A DNA stretch of 64,000 bases from NCBI GenBank assembly GCA_902761585.1, contig CACWKX010000005.1, positions 80,575 to 144,574 of the forward strand. Reading direction: 5' to 3'. The notes under the pieces are model-generated. The model was not told the origin of the DNA. It made no database searches and saw only the letters and a program-made list of their open reading frames with translations. The stretch is from an uncultured Lachnospiraceae bacterium. Lineage in GTDB: Bacteria; Bacillota; Clostridia; Lachnospirales; Lachnospiraceae. The translations under genes and the position numbers were made by a program. This document shows positions 19,244 through 27,902 of the stretch, piece after piece; the stretch's first letter is position 1, and every line of letters starts with the position of its first letter.

Positions 19244-19453
19244 GGATACCGACACGACCCCTGCCGGGCAGAGCAGTAACCAGCCCTGCAGGTGCGCCTC
19301 AGGCGACCAGGAAGCACGATCCCTGCCGGGCAGAGCAATAACGCTGCCAGGGAGGATCGTGCCATGGCTGGGACAGACGGTGGAATGATCAGGCAGAGCA
19401 ATGGCGCGGCAGGCAGCAGAAAAATGCGCGGGGCGATGCAGGAGGAGGACGGA
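19244..19453 (+). repeat. short intergenic direct repeats before the YhaN-like gene
   Basis: Between the SbcD-like stop and the next start, CCCTGCCGGGCAGAGCA recurs near 19259 and 19321, each followed by (G/A)TAAC, and a degenerate copy (GGCAGAGCAATGG) lies near 19392. The block is open in the downstream gene's frame, but the ribosome site just before 19454 argues against translation here. Function unknown. Confidence 0.5.
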
Positions 19454-21532
19454 ATGCAGATTCTTGAATGCTGGCTGAAGCATTACGGGAAGTTCTCGGA
19501 TATGCGGATTTCATTTCATGCGGGACTCAACATTATAGAGGGCGGAAATGAATCCGGGAAGAGTACAATTCTTTCGTTTATCTGTGCAATGCTGTACGGA
19601 ATTCAGAAAACAAGATCGAAGAATATCGATGAATATCAGCTTCGGCAGCCATGGGACAATCCAGACTATTTTGCAGGTGTGATGAAGGTGCACGAGGGGG
19701 ATTCCATCTACCGGATCGAGCGGAATTTTCTGAAGAAGGATGAAAGCCTTTGTGTTGTCTGTGAGACAGAGGGCCGGGAGCTTGAGAACCCGGAGGCGTT
19801 TCTCACAGAGCTGACGGGCGGCCTGAGTGAGGGGGATTTTCTGAATACGTTCTATATCCGTCAGGCCCAGGCCCAGACTGACAGCCGGCTGGGCGAGCAC
19901 CTCCGGGATTATCTGGTTCGTGTGGAGCAGTCGGGCGGCACGCAGACAGATGTCACGGCGGCGGTTGACCAGCTGAAAAAGAGACACCGGGAGCTTCAGG
20001 CGGAGAGAAAGCAGAAGCTTGACAAGATTTCGGGGCTCGTGGCCGATAACCGGCAGGAGGCTGAGTTTGTGCGCTCGGAAATCGGGCGCCTGCAGGCTCG
20101 GCTCAGGGAAAGCCAGCAGGAACGCCCGGTCACCTTTGAGAGGAGACTCCAGACTGGATTCGGACAGCCTGCCGCGTCTGAGACAGATAACCGGCAGGAA
20201 GGTCATGCAGGCGGACAGCCGTCATCCGTGCAGACAGCAGGCAGAGTGCCGGACACAGGCTGGGGGCAGCGCAGCGCAGCCGCGCAGTCAGCAGACGGCC
20301 AGCCAGACACAGGCTGGGGGCAGGACAGCGCAGCCGCGCAGTCAGCAGACAGGGAGCCGGACAGGGTTCTGGAGCAGGTTCCGCCGGTGCTGCCGGTTCT
20401 CCTCGCGGCGGCAGCTGTGATGGCGGTACTGTGCAGCGTGTTTGCACAGAGTGGCCTTCTCCGCATCCTGCTGTTTGTCTTTGCCGGTATCTTTGCGGTC
20501 CTGGGATTTCTCGCAGCGCTCAGGATCCGGAAGGAGGAGCTTCAGAGTGGACGGAGCCGGCGCAGGCTGCGGGAGGCTGAGCGGTCAGTGAAACGGTACA
20601 CGGTTCTGAATCGTCTGCTTGGCTACAGGGATCATTCTGCTGATCCGGAGCTGGAGGCGCGGATGCGCCGTCTTGACCGCAGACGCGAGGATGTCATGCG
20701 AGAGGAGGAAAAGCGGTCCCGGCAGGAGACGGCGGCAGATGTTGCCAGGATTATGGCAGATGAACGGCAGAGACGGGCTGAACAGCCAGTGGGGCCTGAA
20801 CAGCAGCCGGCTTCCGGTCAGCACGGTGCGCAGGGACAGGAGACTGCAGCGCAGGGGAAGGCGGCTTCCGGCCAGTACGATGCGCAGGGCCAGGAGACCG
20901 TAGCGCAGGGGATGGCAGCGGCTTCCGGTCAGCACGGTGCGCAGGGACAGGAGACTGCAGCGCTGAGGGAGGCGGCGGTCTTTGGGCGGAACGATGCGCT
21001 GGAGCGGGAACTGACGGAAAAGCAGCAGAAGCTGTCTCAGCTGGATGAAGCCTTCGGGGAGCTGTCCGGGGAGAAGGACAGCCTTCGGAAGCAGGACGTG
21101 GATCTGGATGCGCTGAGCCTGGCAATTGAACGGATCCAGCGTCTGTCCGGTGCGATTTATCGGGAGACGGGAGAAGAATTTTCGCGGAGGGTATCCGCGC
21201 TGCTCGTTCAGATGACAGGGGGCAGGTACAGCAGCATTTCTCTGGATGAACGGATGGATGTCAATATCAATACTCCGGACCGGCTGCTGAAGATCTCCCA
21301 GGTGAGCTTCGGGACGATGAACCAAATCTACTTTGCGCTGCGCATTGCGGCAGGGGAACTTTTGTCAGGAGGAAAGAATCTGCCGCTTCTGCTGGATGAG
21401 CCCTTCGCCATGTACGATGACAAGCGTCTGAAGGACGCGCTGGCGTTCCTGGCGGGAAGCGGCAGACAGACACTTCTCTTTACCTGCCAGAGTCGGGAGA
21501 AGCTGCTGGCCGGAAAGCTTGGAGTCCTGTAA
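19454..21532 (+). CDS. SbcC/YhaN-like ATPase with membrane segments and repeat linkers
   Basis: RecF/SbcC-type ABC ATPase, probable partner of the upstream nuclease. Start ATG 19454 with GAGGAGG seven bases upstream; peptide MQILECWLKHYGKFSD. Walker A GGNESGKSTIL is near residue 35; the C-terminal lobe has SQVSFGTMNQIYFALRIA (signature-like) and LLLDEPFAMYDD (Walker B). Unlike SbcC it is short (692 residues), and two hydrophobic stretches (about residues 315-360) form a membrane hairpin, as in clostridial YhaN-like proteins. The flanking coiled-coil arms are interrupted by two low-complexity repeat tracts, described separately. It may tether DNA-end processing to the membrane; that is inference. 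Confidence 0.8.
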   Translation: MQILECWLKHYGKFSDMRISFHAGLNIIEGGNESGKSTILSFICAMLYGIQKTRSKNIDEYQLRQPWDNPDYFAGVMKVHEGDSIYRIERNFLKKDESLCVVCETEGRELENPEAFLTELTGGLSEGDFLNTFYIRQAQAQTDSRLGEHLRDYLVRVEQSGGTQTDVTAAVDQLKKRHRELQAERKQKLDKISGLVADNRQEAEFVRSEIGRLQARLRESQQERPVTFERRLQTGFGQPAASETDNRQEGHAGGQPSSVQTAGRVPDTGWGQRSAAAQSADGQPDTGWGQDSAAAQSADREPDRVLEQVPPVLPVLLAAAAVMAVLCSVFAQSGLLRILLFVFAGIFAVLGFLAALRIRKEELQSGRSRRRLREAERSVKRYTVLNRLLGYRDHSADPELEARMRRLDRRREDVMREEEKRSRQETAADVARIMADERQRRAEQPVGPEQQPASGQHGAQGQETAAQGKAASGQYDAQGQETVAQGMAAASGQHGAQGQETAALREAAVFGRNDALERELTEKQQKLSQLDEAFGELSGEKDSLRKQDVDLDALSLAIERIQRLSGAIYRETGEEFSRRVSALLVQMTGGRYSSISLDERMDVNINTPDRLLKISQVSFGTMNQIYFALRIAAGELLSGGKNLPLLLDEPFAMYDDKRLKDALAFLAGSGRQTLLFTCQSREKLLAGKLGVL
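20252..20359 (+). repeat. 54-bp tandem repeat, two copies, in the YhaN-like gene
   Basis: Copies start at 20252 and 20306 and encode two 18-residue units opening DTGWGQ and ending in an AAAQSAD core. They lie just before the membrane hairpin. Confidence 0.85.
20810..20975 (+). repeat. 54/57-bp tandem repeat, three copies, in the YhaN-like gene
   Basis: Units start at 20810, 20864 and 20921 and each encode an ASGQ(H/Y)-AQGQET-type segment of 18-19 residues. Both periods are multiples of three, so the frame is kept. Confidence 0.85.
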
Positions 21533-21763
21533 AGGCGAGAAAAGCTGCTGGTCGGGAAGCTTGAAGCCCTGTGAAGCCGGCATAGAGCTGCCGGAATCCC
21601 ATGCCGCAGGTCAGAAACGGGTCCGGCGCCAGCCGAAAAAACTGTCAGCTTGACAGCCGGATTGTTTCTTCTTATTCTAACCGTGCCGGCAGAAGATGCC
21701 GGTCTGGAATTGGAAAGATGCCGGACAGGCACATCGAACAGTGAACAGGGACAGGAGGCTTGC

Positions 21764-22489
21764 ATGGAACTGAGATCACTTGCCGCAGAACTTTCAGGAA
21801 ATCCGTATCCGGGGCGCGGGATCGTTGTCGGGGTTTCCGAGGATGGAAAAAGCGCCGTCGCAGCGTATTTCATCATGGGCAGAAGCGCAAACAGCCGTAA
21901 CCGCATATTTGTTCAGGATGGAGAGGGGATCCGGACGCAGGCCTTTGATCCGTCGAAGATGGAAGACCCGAGCCTGATCATCTATGCGCCGGTCAGAGTG
22001 CTTGGGACCAACACCATCGTGACAAATGGAGATCAGACCGACACGGTGTGGGAGGGACTTCAGAAAGGGCAGACCTTTGGCCAGTCGCTCAGATGCCGCG
22101 AGTTTGAGCCGGATGGTCCGAATTATACCCCGCGGATATCCGCACTGCTGAGTGTGCGGGAAGGCACTTTTGAATACAGGATGTCCATCCTGAAGAGCGC
22201 GGACGGGGATCCGTCCTCCTGCGAGCGGTTCACATTCGACTATGAACATCCGAAGGCGGGTGTCGGGCATTTTATTCACACATATATTTCGGATGGCAAT
22301 CCGCTCCCGAGCTTTGAGGGAGAACCGACGAAGGTCGGAATTTCTGGAGATATTGATGCTTTTACGGATCTGATCTGGAAAAACCTGAACGCGGAGAACA
22401 AGGTGTCTCTGTTTGTCCGTTACATCAACATTGAAACAGGACGATACGAATCGAGAATTGTCAACAAAAACCAGGGAGGCGCAGTATGA
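21764..22489 (+). CDS. IMP cyclohydrolase, PurO-like stand-alone type
   Basis: Closes the ring of formyl-AICAR to IMP, the last step of purine synthesis. Start ATG 21764 after CAGGAGG; peptide MELRSLAAELSGNPYPGRGI, with FIMGRSANSRNR near residue 37, which match the clostridial/archaeal IMP cyclohydrolase family rather than the N-terminal half of PurH. Length 241 residues. Its stop overlaps the next gene by four bases (ATGA), and that gene encodes the matching transformylase, which strongly supports the call. Confidence 0.87.
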   Translation: MELRSLAAELSGNPYPGRGIVVGVSEDGKSAVAAYFIMGRSANSRNRIFVQDGEGIRTQAFDPSKMEDPSLIIYAPVRVLGTNTIVTNGDQTDTVWEGLQKGQTFGQSLRCREFEPDGPNYTPRISALLSVREGTFEYRMSILKSADGDPSSCERFTFDYEHPKAGVGHFIHTYISDGNPLPSFEGEPTKVGISGDIDAFTDLIWKNLNAENKVSLFVRYINIETGRYESRIVNKNQGGAV

Positions 22490-23667
22490 ATGAAATTCAG
22501 CTGAAGTATGGATGTAACCCGAATCAGAAGCCGGCCAGAATCTTCATGGAGGATGGATCTGAGCTTCCGGTGACCGTTCTGAACGGACGCCCGGGATACA
22601 TTAATTTCCTGGATGCGCTCAACGGCTGGCAGCTCGTCAGCGAGCTGAAGCGCGAGACCGGCCTTCCGGCAGCCACTTCTTTTAAGCACGTTTCTCCGGC
22701 AGGAGCGGCCGTCGGCCTTCCGCTGACGGAGACGCTCCGGAAAATTTACTGGGTGGACGACATGAAGGAAGACCTGTCCCCGCTTGCCTGCGCCTATGTC
22801 CGGGCGAGAGGTGCGGACAGAATGAGCTCGTTCGGGGATTTCATCTCTCTCTCGGACATCTGCGATGAGGACACCGCTTCCGTTATCCACAGGGAGGTGT
22901 CAGACGGCGTCATCGCGCCGGGATATACGGAGAAGGCGCTGGAGATCCTGAAGGGAAAGAAGAAGGGCAACTATGTTGTCATTCAGATCGATCCCTCCTA
23001 CCAGCCGGCAGCCATCGAACACAAGCAGGTGTTCGGGGTGACCTTCGAGCAGGGCAGACAGAACCTGGTCATTGATGATGCATTTCTCTCGAATATTGTG
23101 ACAAAAAATAAGGAGCTGACACCGGAGGCAGTCCGGGATATCAAGATCTCCCTGATCACTCTGAAGTATACGCAGTCCAACTCTGTTTGCTACGTCAAGG
23201 ACGGGCAGGCGATCGGAATCGGGGCTGGGCAGCAGTCCAGAATCCACTGCACCCGTCTGGCGGGCTCGAAGGCGGACAACTGGTGGCTGAGACAGTCTCC
23301 GAAGGTGCTGAACCTGCCCTTCCGCGCTGACGTGCACCGTGCGGACCGCGACAATGCGATCGATGTCTACATGGGAGAGTGGCCGGAGGATGTGCTCGAG
23401 GACGGTGCCTGGGAGCGGGTTTTCACAAGAAAACCGGAGCCGCTGACAGCGAAGGAAAAGAGAGAGTGGCTGAATCAGCTCAAGGATGTCACGCTGGGAT
23501 CAGATGCTTTCTTCCCGTTCTCCGACAACATCGAGCGGGCGCACAGAAGCGGCGTGAAGTATGTGGCGGAGCCGGGCGGATCGATCCGGGACGACGCTGT
23601 CATCGAGTGCTGTGACAAGTATGATATGGCGATGGTCTTCACAGGCATCCGGCTGTTCCATCACTGA
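22486..23667 (+). CDS. AICAR formyltransferase, stand-alone
   Basis: Transfers the formyl group from 10-formyl-THF to AICAR, the penultimate step of purine synthesis. The peptide opens with LKYGCNPNQKPA and has the catalytic-core motif SFKHVSPAGAAVG (Lys-His), then GIGAGQQSRIHCTRLAG and SDAFFPFSDNIERAHRSGV, hallmarks of the PurH transformylase domain. There is no MGS/cyclohydrolase domain; 393 residues are all transformylase. It overlaps the cyclohydrolase gene, so the two halves of PurH activity are made from adjacent separate genes. Confidence 0.93.
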   Translation: MNEIQLKYGCNPNQKPARIFMEDGSELPVTVLNGRPGYINFLDALNGWQLVSELKRETGLPAATSFKHVSPAGAAVGLPLTETLRKIYWVDDMKEDLSPLACAYVRARGADRMSSFGDFISLSDICDEDTASVIHREVSDGVIAPGYTEKALEILKGKKKGNYVVIQIDPSYQPAAIEHKQVFGVTFEQGRQNLVIDDAFLSNIVTKNKELTPEAVRDIKISLITLKYTQSNSVCYVKDGQAIGIGAGQQSRIHCTRLAGSKADNWWLRQSPKVLNLPFRADVHRADRDNAIDVYMGEWPEDVLEDGAWERVFTRKPEPLTAKEKREWLNQLKDVTLGSDAFFPFSDNIERAHRSGVKYVAEPGGSIRDDAVIECCDKYDMAMVFTGIRLFHH

Positions 23668-23715
23668 AGGCGGCGCATCCCGCATCCACAGAAAACCGAT
23701 CGTCAGCAAATTATA

Positions 23716-23770
23716 AGCGGGCAGCCTTCTGCGGAAATTCTTCCGCAGCGGACAGCCCGCTTTTTCTTCT
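23716..23770. terminator. terminator between the convergent AICAR transformylase and prs genes
   Basis: AGCGGGC (23716-23722) pairs with GCCCGCT (23755-23761), with an inner CTGCGGAA / TTCCGCAG helix and a T-rich tail on the plus strand. The minus strand reads A-rich then T-containing sequence, so it may work both ways. Confidence 0.8.
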
Positions 23771-23838
23771 TCAAAATTTCTACGTCGGGGATCAGGCGAT
23801 GACAGGATATGCTTCCTGCAGTCGGGAGCACATGGCGG

Positions 23839-25041
23839 TCAGACCCTGGTTTCCGCGTCTGTGGCTCTCACCACGCCCTTCTTGGCGAGGAATTTGTTGA
23901 TCCGGTCCACCGGGTTCAGCAGCTCGCTGAGGGAACCGTCGTGGTTCAGGGTATCGATGATCAGCGCGATGAACTTGGAAAGGTCGCAGCTCTGGTACCA
24001 TTCCCGCTCCAGAAGGCCCGGCTTCTGATAGGTCAGGTTTGTTGTCAGGATGGCGTTGAACAGCCCCTTCTTGTAGGCTTTATCGAACTTCTCCAGCCCG
24101 TCTGTAAACAGCCCGAAGGTTGCACAGATGAAGATCCGTTCTGCCTTGCGCTTTTTCAGCTGCTTTGCAATCTCAATGGCGCCTTCGCCGGAGGAGATCA
24201 TGTCATCGATGATGACGACATCCTTGCCGGCCACGTCCGCACCGAGGAATTCGTGCGCAACGATCGGATGCTGCCCATTTACGGTGGTGGTATAATCCCT
24301 TCTCTTGTAAAACATGCCCATATCGACGCCGAGCACGTTGGCCATATAGATGGCGCGTGAAGCGCCTCCCTCGTCCGGGCTGACAATCAGCAGTCTGTCC
24401 GGAGAAACGTCAAATGTCGGGCACGCGCGGTACAGTCCCTTGATAAACTGGTAGATCGGCCGGAAGTTCTCGAAGCCGGAGAGCGGAATCGCGTTCTGGA
24501 TTCTCGGCTCGTGTGCATCGAAGGTAATGATATTTTCGACGCCCATATGGACCAGATCCTTCAGTGCCTGCGCACAGTCCAGCGACTCACGTCCGTTCCT
24601 GCCGGTCTGGCGGCTTTCATACAGGTACGGCATGATGATGTTGATCCGTCTGGCCTTGCCGCCGATGGCTGAAATCATCCGTTCCAGATCCAGAAAATGA
24701 TCGTCCGGGGACATGTGGTTCGTTTTGCCGCGCATCTTGTAGGTGAGGCTGTAATTGCAGACATCGATCAGAATATACAGATCTTCACCGCGGATAGAGT
24801 CGTAGATGATTCCCTTGCCTTCCCCGCTTCCGAATCTCGGATTCTCCGTGCGGATCAGGTAGTTGTCCCGGGCATATCCTTCAAGCTGCGGGAGGGCCTT
24901 GTGCCGGTGATCCCGCTCGGACCTCCATTCTACGATGTAATCGTTCACCTTGCTGCCGAGCTCTTTGCTCGACTGCAGAGCAATAATCCCGAGGTCGCCG
25001 ACCGGAAGAGATTCACGATTTCGCTTTGCGGCTGTAGTCAT
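23839..25041 (-). CDS. prs: ribose-phosphate pyrophosphokinase, long clostridial form
   Basis: Makes PRPP from ribose 5-phosphate and ATP, feeding purine, pyrimidine and xpt reactions. Start ATG 25041 follows CAGGAG; the frame upstream is open but lacks a better site. Motifs: RRINIIMPYLYESRQ, FDAHEPRIQNAIP, the PRPP loop VVIIDDMISSGEGAIE. At 400 residues it belongs to the longer Prs-like group rather than the 310-residue canonical enzyme. It is read in the same direction as the DnaC-like gene 174 bases upstream and convergent with the purine pair. Confidence 0.9.
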   Translation of the reverse strand: MTTAAKRNRESLPVGDLGIIALQSSKELGSKVNDYIVEWRSERDHRHKALPQLEGYARDNYLIRTENPRFGSGEGKGIIYDSIRGEDLYILIDVCNYSLTYKMRGKTNHMSPDDHFLDLERMISAIGGKARRINIIMPYLYESRQTGRNGRESLDCAQALKDLVHMGVENIITFDAHEPRIQNAIPLSGFENFRPIYQFIKGLYRACPTFDVSPDRLLIVSPDEGGASRAIYMANVLGVDMGMFYKRRDYTTTVNGQHPIVAHEFLGADVAGKDVVIIDDMISSGEGAIEIAKQLKKRKAERIFICATFGLFTDGLEKFDKAYKKGLFNAILTTNLTYQKPGLLEREWYQSCDLSKFIALIIDTLNHDGSLSELLNPVDRINKFLAKKGVVRATDAETRV

Positions 25042-25214
25042 AGTATTCTCCTGTATATGTAGTTCAAAGGCGCCGGCACGCTGCTTTACGCCTGCATGGC
25101 ACGCAGCTGTCCGGATACCCACCCCATACGGGCTGCCATCCGGACCGTCCGCCGGGCAATTCATCACGGTGCAGTTCCCATGCCGCGTACATTTTACCAT
25201 GAAGGGGAAAATGG

Positions 25215-26366
25215 TCAAGTGTGTCCCAGACTGCCTGCCATCCGTTTCTGAATCCGGATATCTCTTCCGAAGAGGTTCAGCAGTTGGAAATTCTCCAGAA
25301 TCCGTGACATGATGCGCGGAGAATAGATATCCGACAGCTCCTGCGGAGAGAGGTTCGTCGAAATGATGATGCCTTTCCCTGCACTGAGCCTTCCGTTCAG
25401 CATTCCGAAGAATTCACTCTTGGTGAAATCGTTCGGCAGTTCGGTTCCGAGGTCGTCGATGATCAGAAGGTCACTTGTCAGGAGGTACTCCGGATCAAAC
25501 GAGGAGACGGGGTCAGCCGCCCCCTGGCGGTCAGCGGCTCCGGAGCGGAAGCGGAGATCCGCCAGGCGGTCAAAGAGCTCCTTCGCCGAGTAGTACATCA
25601 CGGAGTGGGCGCTGTTCATCAGCTCTCTGGCGATACAGTGGGAGAGAAAGGTCTTTCCCCTTCCGGACTCGCCGTACAGAAGCAGGTAAGGGTGCTGCTG
25701 CGAATCGTACCGCGTGGCAAAATCCCGGCACACGCTCAGGACATGCTCCATCGACTTGCGGGAGGACATGCCTGTCGCCGGGCTGATCAGATCCTCCGGA
25801 TACCAGTCCAGGGAAAATGTCTCAAAGTTTTCCTTTTGAAGGACATCCGACAGACCGGACTGCGTGTAGAAAAGATTCACAACTGCCTGGCGGAAGCAGT
25901 GGCACTGCTTCTGTCCGACGAAGCCGGTATCGCGGCAGTCCGGGCACTGCCAGACCGGATCCAGATAGTCCTCCGGAAAACCGTGCCGGCTCAGGAGCGA
26001 CCGCTTCTGAGCCTCCGGGGACATGGCTGCCGGGGAGGCAGCTGCTTCCGCATCCTCTGAGTCCAGACGCGGAGAAGCGCCTGCCTGTATCAGCGCGCCG
26101 GATTCGCCCTGCGCCCTGGACCTTATGGACGGAGCAGAACCTGACTGGACTGGGGACCCGGCATCCACGGTTTCCTTCGGTTCCAGTCCGAAAAGTCCGC
26201 GCAGCCGCCTGACGGCAGCATCCGCGACGCCTGCATCGATCGATGCAAGCTCCGGAATGACCGCGTAGGCCTTGCGCCGTCGCTCCTCCATGATGCGGTG
26301 GTCTTCAATCTGTCTTCTGTCATACAAACGCATGACAGCATCGTACTGTGATCTGGTAAGGCTCAT
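25215..26366 (-). CDS. DnaC/DnaI-like helicase loader ATPase
   Basis: AAA+ protein likely to load the replicative helicase together with DnaD. An N-terminal charged helix is followed by a low-complexity Ala/Ser/Gly-rich stretch (about residues 65-120), a zinc-binding region CPDCRDTGF...CHCF, then the ATPase core: Walker A LYGESGRGKTFLS near residue 230, Walker B LLIIDDLGTE, sensor I ISTNLSPQEL and an Arg finger region SPRIMSRI. The length of 383 residues is some 50 longer than usual because of the linker. The start is seven bases after the DnaD stop, so the two are co-transcribed. Confidence 0.88.
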   Translation of the reverse strand: MSLTRSQYDAVMRLYDRRQIEDHRIMEERRRKAYAVIPELASIDAGVADAAVRRLRGLFGLEPKETVDAGSPVQSGSAPSIRSRAQGESGALIQAGASPRLDSEDAEAAASPAAMSPEAQKRSLLSRHGFPEDYLDPVWQCPDCRDTGFVGQKQCHCFRQAVVNLFYTQSGLSDVLQKENFETFSLDWYPEDLISPATGMSSRKSMEHVLSVCRDFATRYDSQQHPYLLLYGESGRGKTFLSHCIARELMNSAHSVMYYSAKELFDRLADLRFRSGAADRQGAADPVSSFDPEYLLTSDLLIIDDLGTELPNDFTKSEFFGMLNGRLSAGKGIIISTNLSPQELSDIYSPRIMSRILENFQLLNLFGRDIRIQKRMAGSLGHT

Positions 26367-26373
26367 ACTATTC

Positions 26374-27694
26374 TCAAGACTCCTGTTTCTGATTCTTCAT
26401 GATCTGCAGCCCGATTGCGTTCCAGTCCAGATCTTCGTGACCATAGCTGCTGAAATGCCCGCCTGCCTGAAGCCGGCTTTTAGACTGGCCTGTTCGTTTC
26501 TGCCCGCTTTTCGGCTTTTCCGCATTCTTCTGGTCGGACTTGGAGGCCTCATGGTCGGCGTCCAGCCTGGCAACATCCTGCAGTGAGCGGACGGAAGCAT
26601 TGTGCCAGCGGGTCAGGATGCTGTCCGCATAGCTCAGGCTGGGGGAGGAGGCCTGGAGCACCGTCCGCCGGCAGGCTTCCTTGATAAGATCGAGTGAAAA
26701 TGCATATTCCGACAGCCATTTGTCCATCAGGGCAGTCTCGGCGGGAGCCGGTTTCCGGGTCAGCCCAAGCTCGCGCAGGATCACGGTGTAGTCGCCGCCG
26801 AAGCTGCGCGACTCATCCTTCGCCTGCTGGACGGTCGTGATGTTCTGCGCAACCCAGTTCTGCGCAACCGTTTCCATGTACCGCACACTTGTGTGCCCCT
26901 TGCCGATGCAGTATTCGAGCAGATACTCGACCAGATCAGCGGACATATCCAGCCCGTTTACAAAATAGTCGATCATGCTTATCTCCGCGGACGAGAGATT
27001 CCGCTGGAAATAGATCTCGGCAACGTAGTACAGCTTTCCAAGCTCGGCACGCTTGAGCTGGCGGCTCTGCTTGAGCTGGTGAGCCTCCTCTACCGGAGGT
27101 GCCCCGGAGGATTCTTCGGACGGCTGCACATCGATGTCATGACCACAGGCTGCCTCACCGGCGGGAGCCTGCCCGAAAGGATCAGATACAGGATTTTGCT
27201 GCGTCTGCGGGAGCCGGGCGGAGACCTCTGAGCCGGTGGATGCCGGGATATCTGCCGGATGAACCTCATTTGCCTGCTGCCGCGAATCAGACTGTGGAAG
27301 AGGAGTCTCTGCCTGGCTCCTGAGACAGAGCGGTCTGAGAAGGCATAGAAGCAGCGGTGACGTGGACGGAGGCTCCTTTTGTCTGAAAAGCTGCGCCTGC
27401 CGGGGCGCAGCTGCATGACCGCAGAACAATCTGGGAGATCTGGCCGGAGGCATCCTGCACCAGGTCCACCAGTCCCTGTGTTTTCCAATAGTTTAACGCC
27501 CGGCGGACATCTCCCTCGGTCTGCTCGAAGAAATCTGCGATCCCGGGGATCGAGACATCCCGGCCCGGGCAGGCGCAGCGGACAAGATACAGGTATATTT
27601 TGACAAATTCACCATTGGCGTCTGCCATATAGTGGTCGATGAACGAATTATCAATCAGCGTGACGCCATTATCGGACGGACTGGTTATGATCAT
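26374..27694 (-). pseudogene. dnaD: DnaD-domain primosome protein, split by an apparent frameshift
   Basis: Replication initiation / primosome protein. The N-terminal part (27694 down to about 27300) opens with SFIDHYMADANGEFVKIYLYLVRC and a winged-helix region, as in DnaD N-domains. The C-terminal part, in a frame shifted by one base, carries two DnaD/DnaB-like repeats: EIYFQRNLSSAEISMIDYF and GLTRKPAPAETALMDKWL, with the YMETVAQNW motif. The first frame stops at 27287; the second is open back to beyond 27450. The join must lie in the low-complexity linker, about 27290-27420. DnaD is expected to be essential and both domains look intact, so a sequencing or assembly error is likelier than true loss. 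The corrected product would be roughly 440 residues. Confidence 0.7.
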
Positions 27695-27711
27695 GGATCA
27701 TGAGCTCCCTT

Positions 27712-27726
27712 CAGAATCTGATTCTG
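27712..27726. promoter_or_regulatory. 15-bp palindrome upstream of dnaD
   Basis: CAGAATC T GATTCTG is a perfect palindrome between the dnaD start and its likely minus-strand -10 element (TGTTATACT, 27753-27745). It may be an operator or a small leader hairpin. Confidence 0.4.
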
Positions 27727-27839
27727 GTTTTCTCTGTGACGAACAGTATAACACAGGAACCGGGCAGACGGCCGCCGGGAAGGCGGCGACTTATCCTCAC
27801 CTTATCCGCAGAGAAATCCACACCTGTGATGGCGGCTGT

Positions 27840-27870
27840 AAAAAGAACACCCCTGCGGGAACGCAGGGGT
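27840..27870 (-). terminator. intrinsic terminator of murC
   Basis: On the minus strand ACCCCTGCG / CGCAGGGGT with a 4-base loop, then TGTTCTTTTT. It sits 33 bases after the murC stop. Confidence 0.85.
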
Positions 27871-27902
27871 GAGTGTGGATCATACAGTGCAGGGCGGCAT
27901 CC

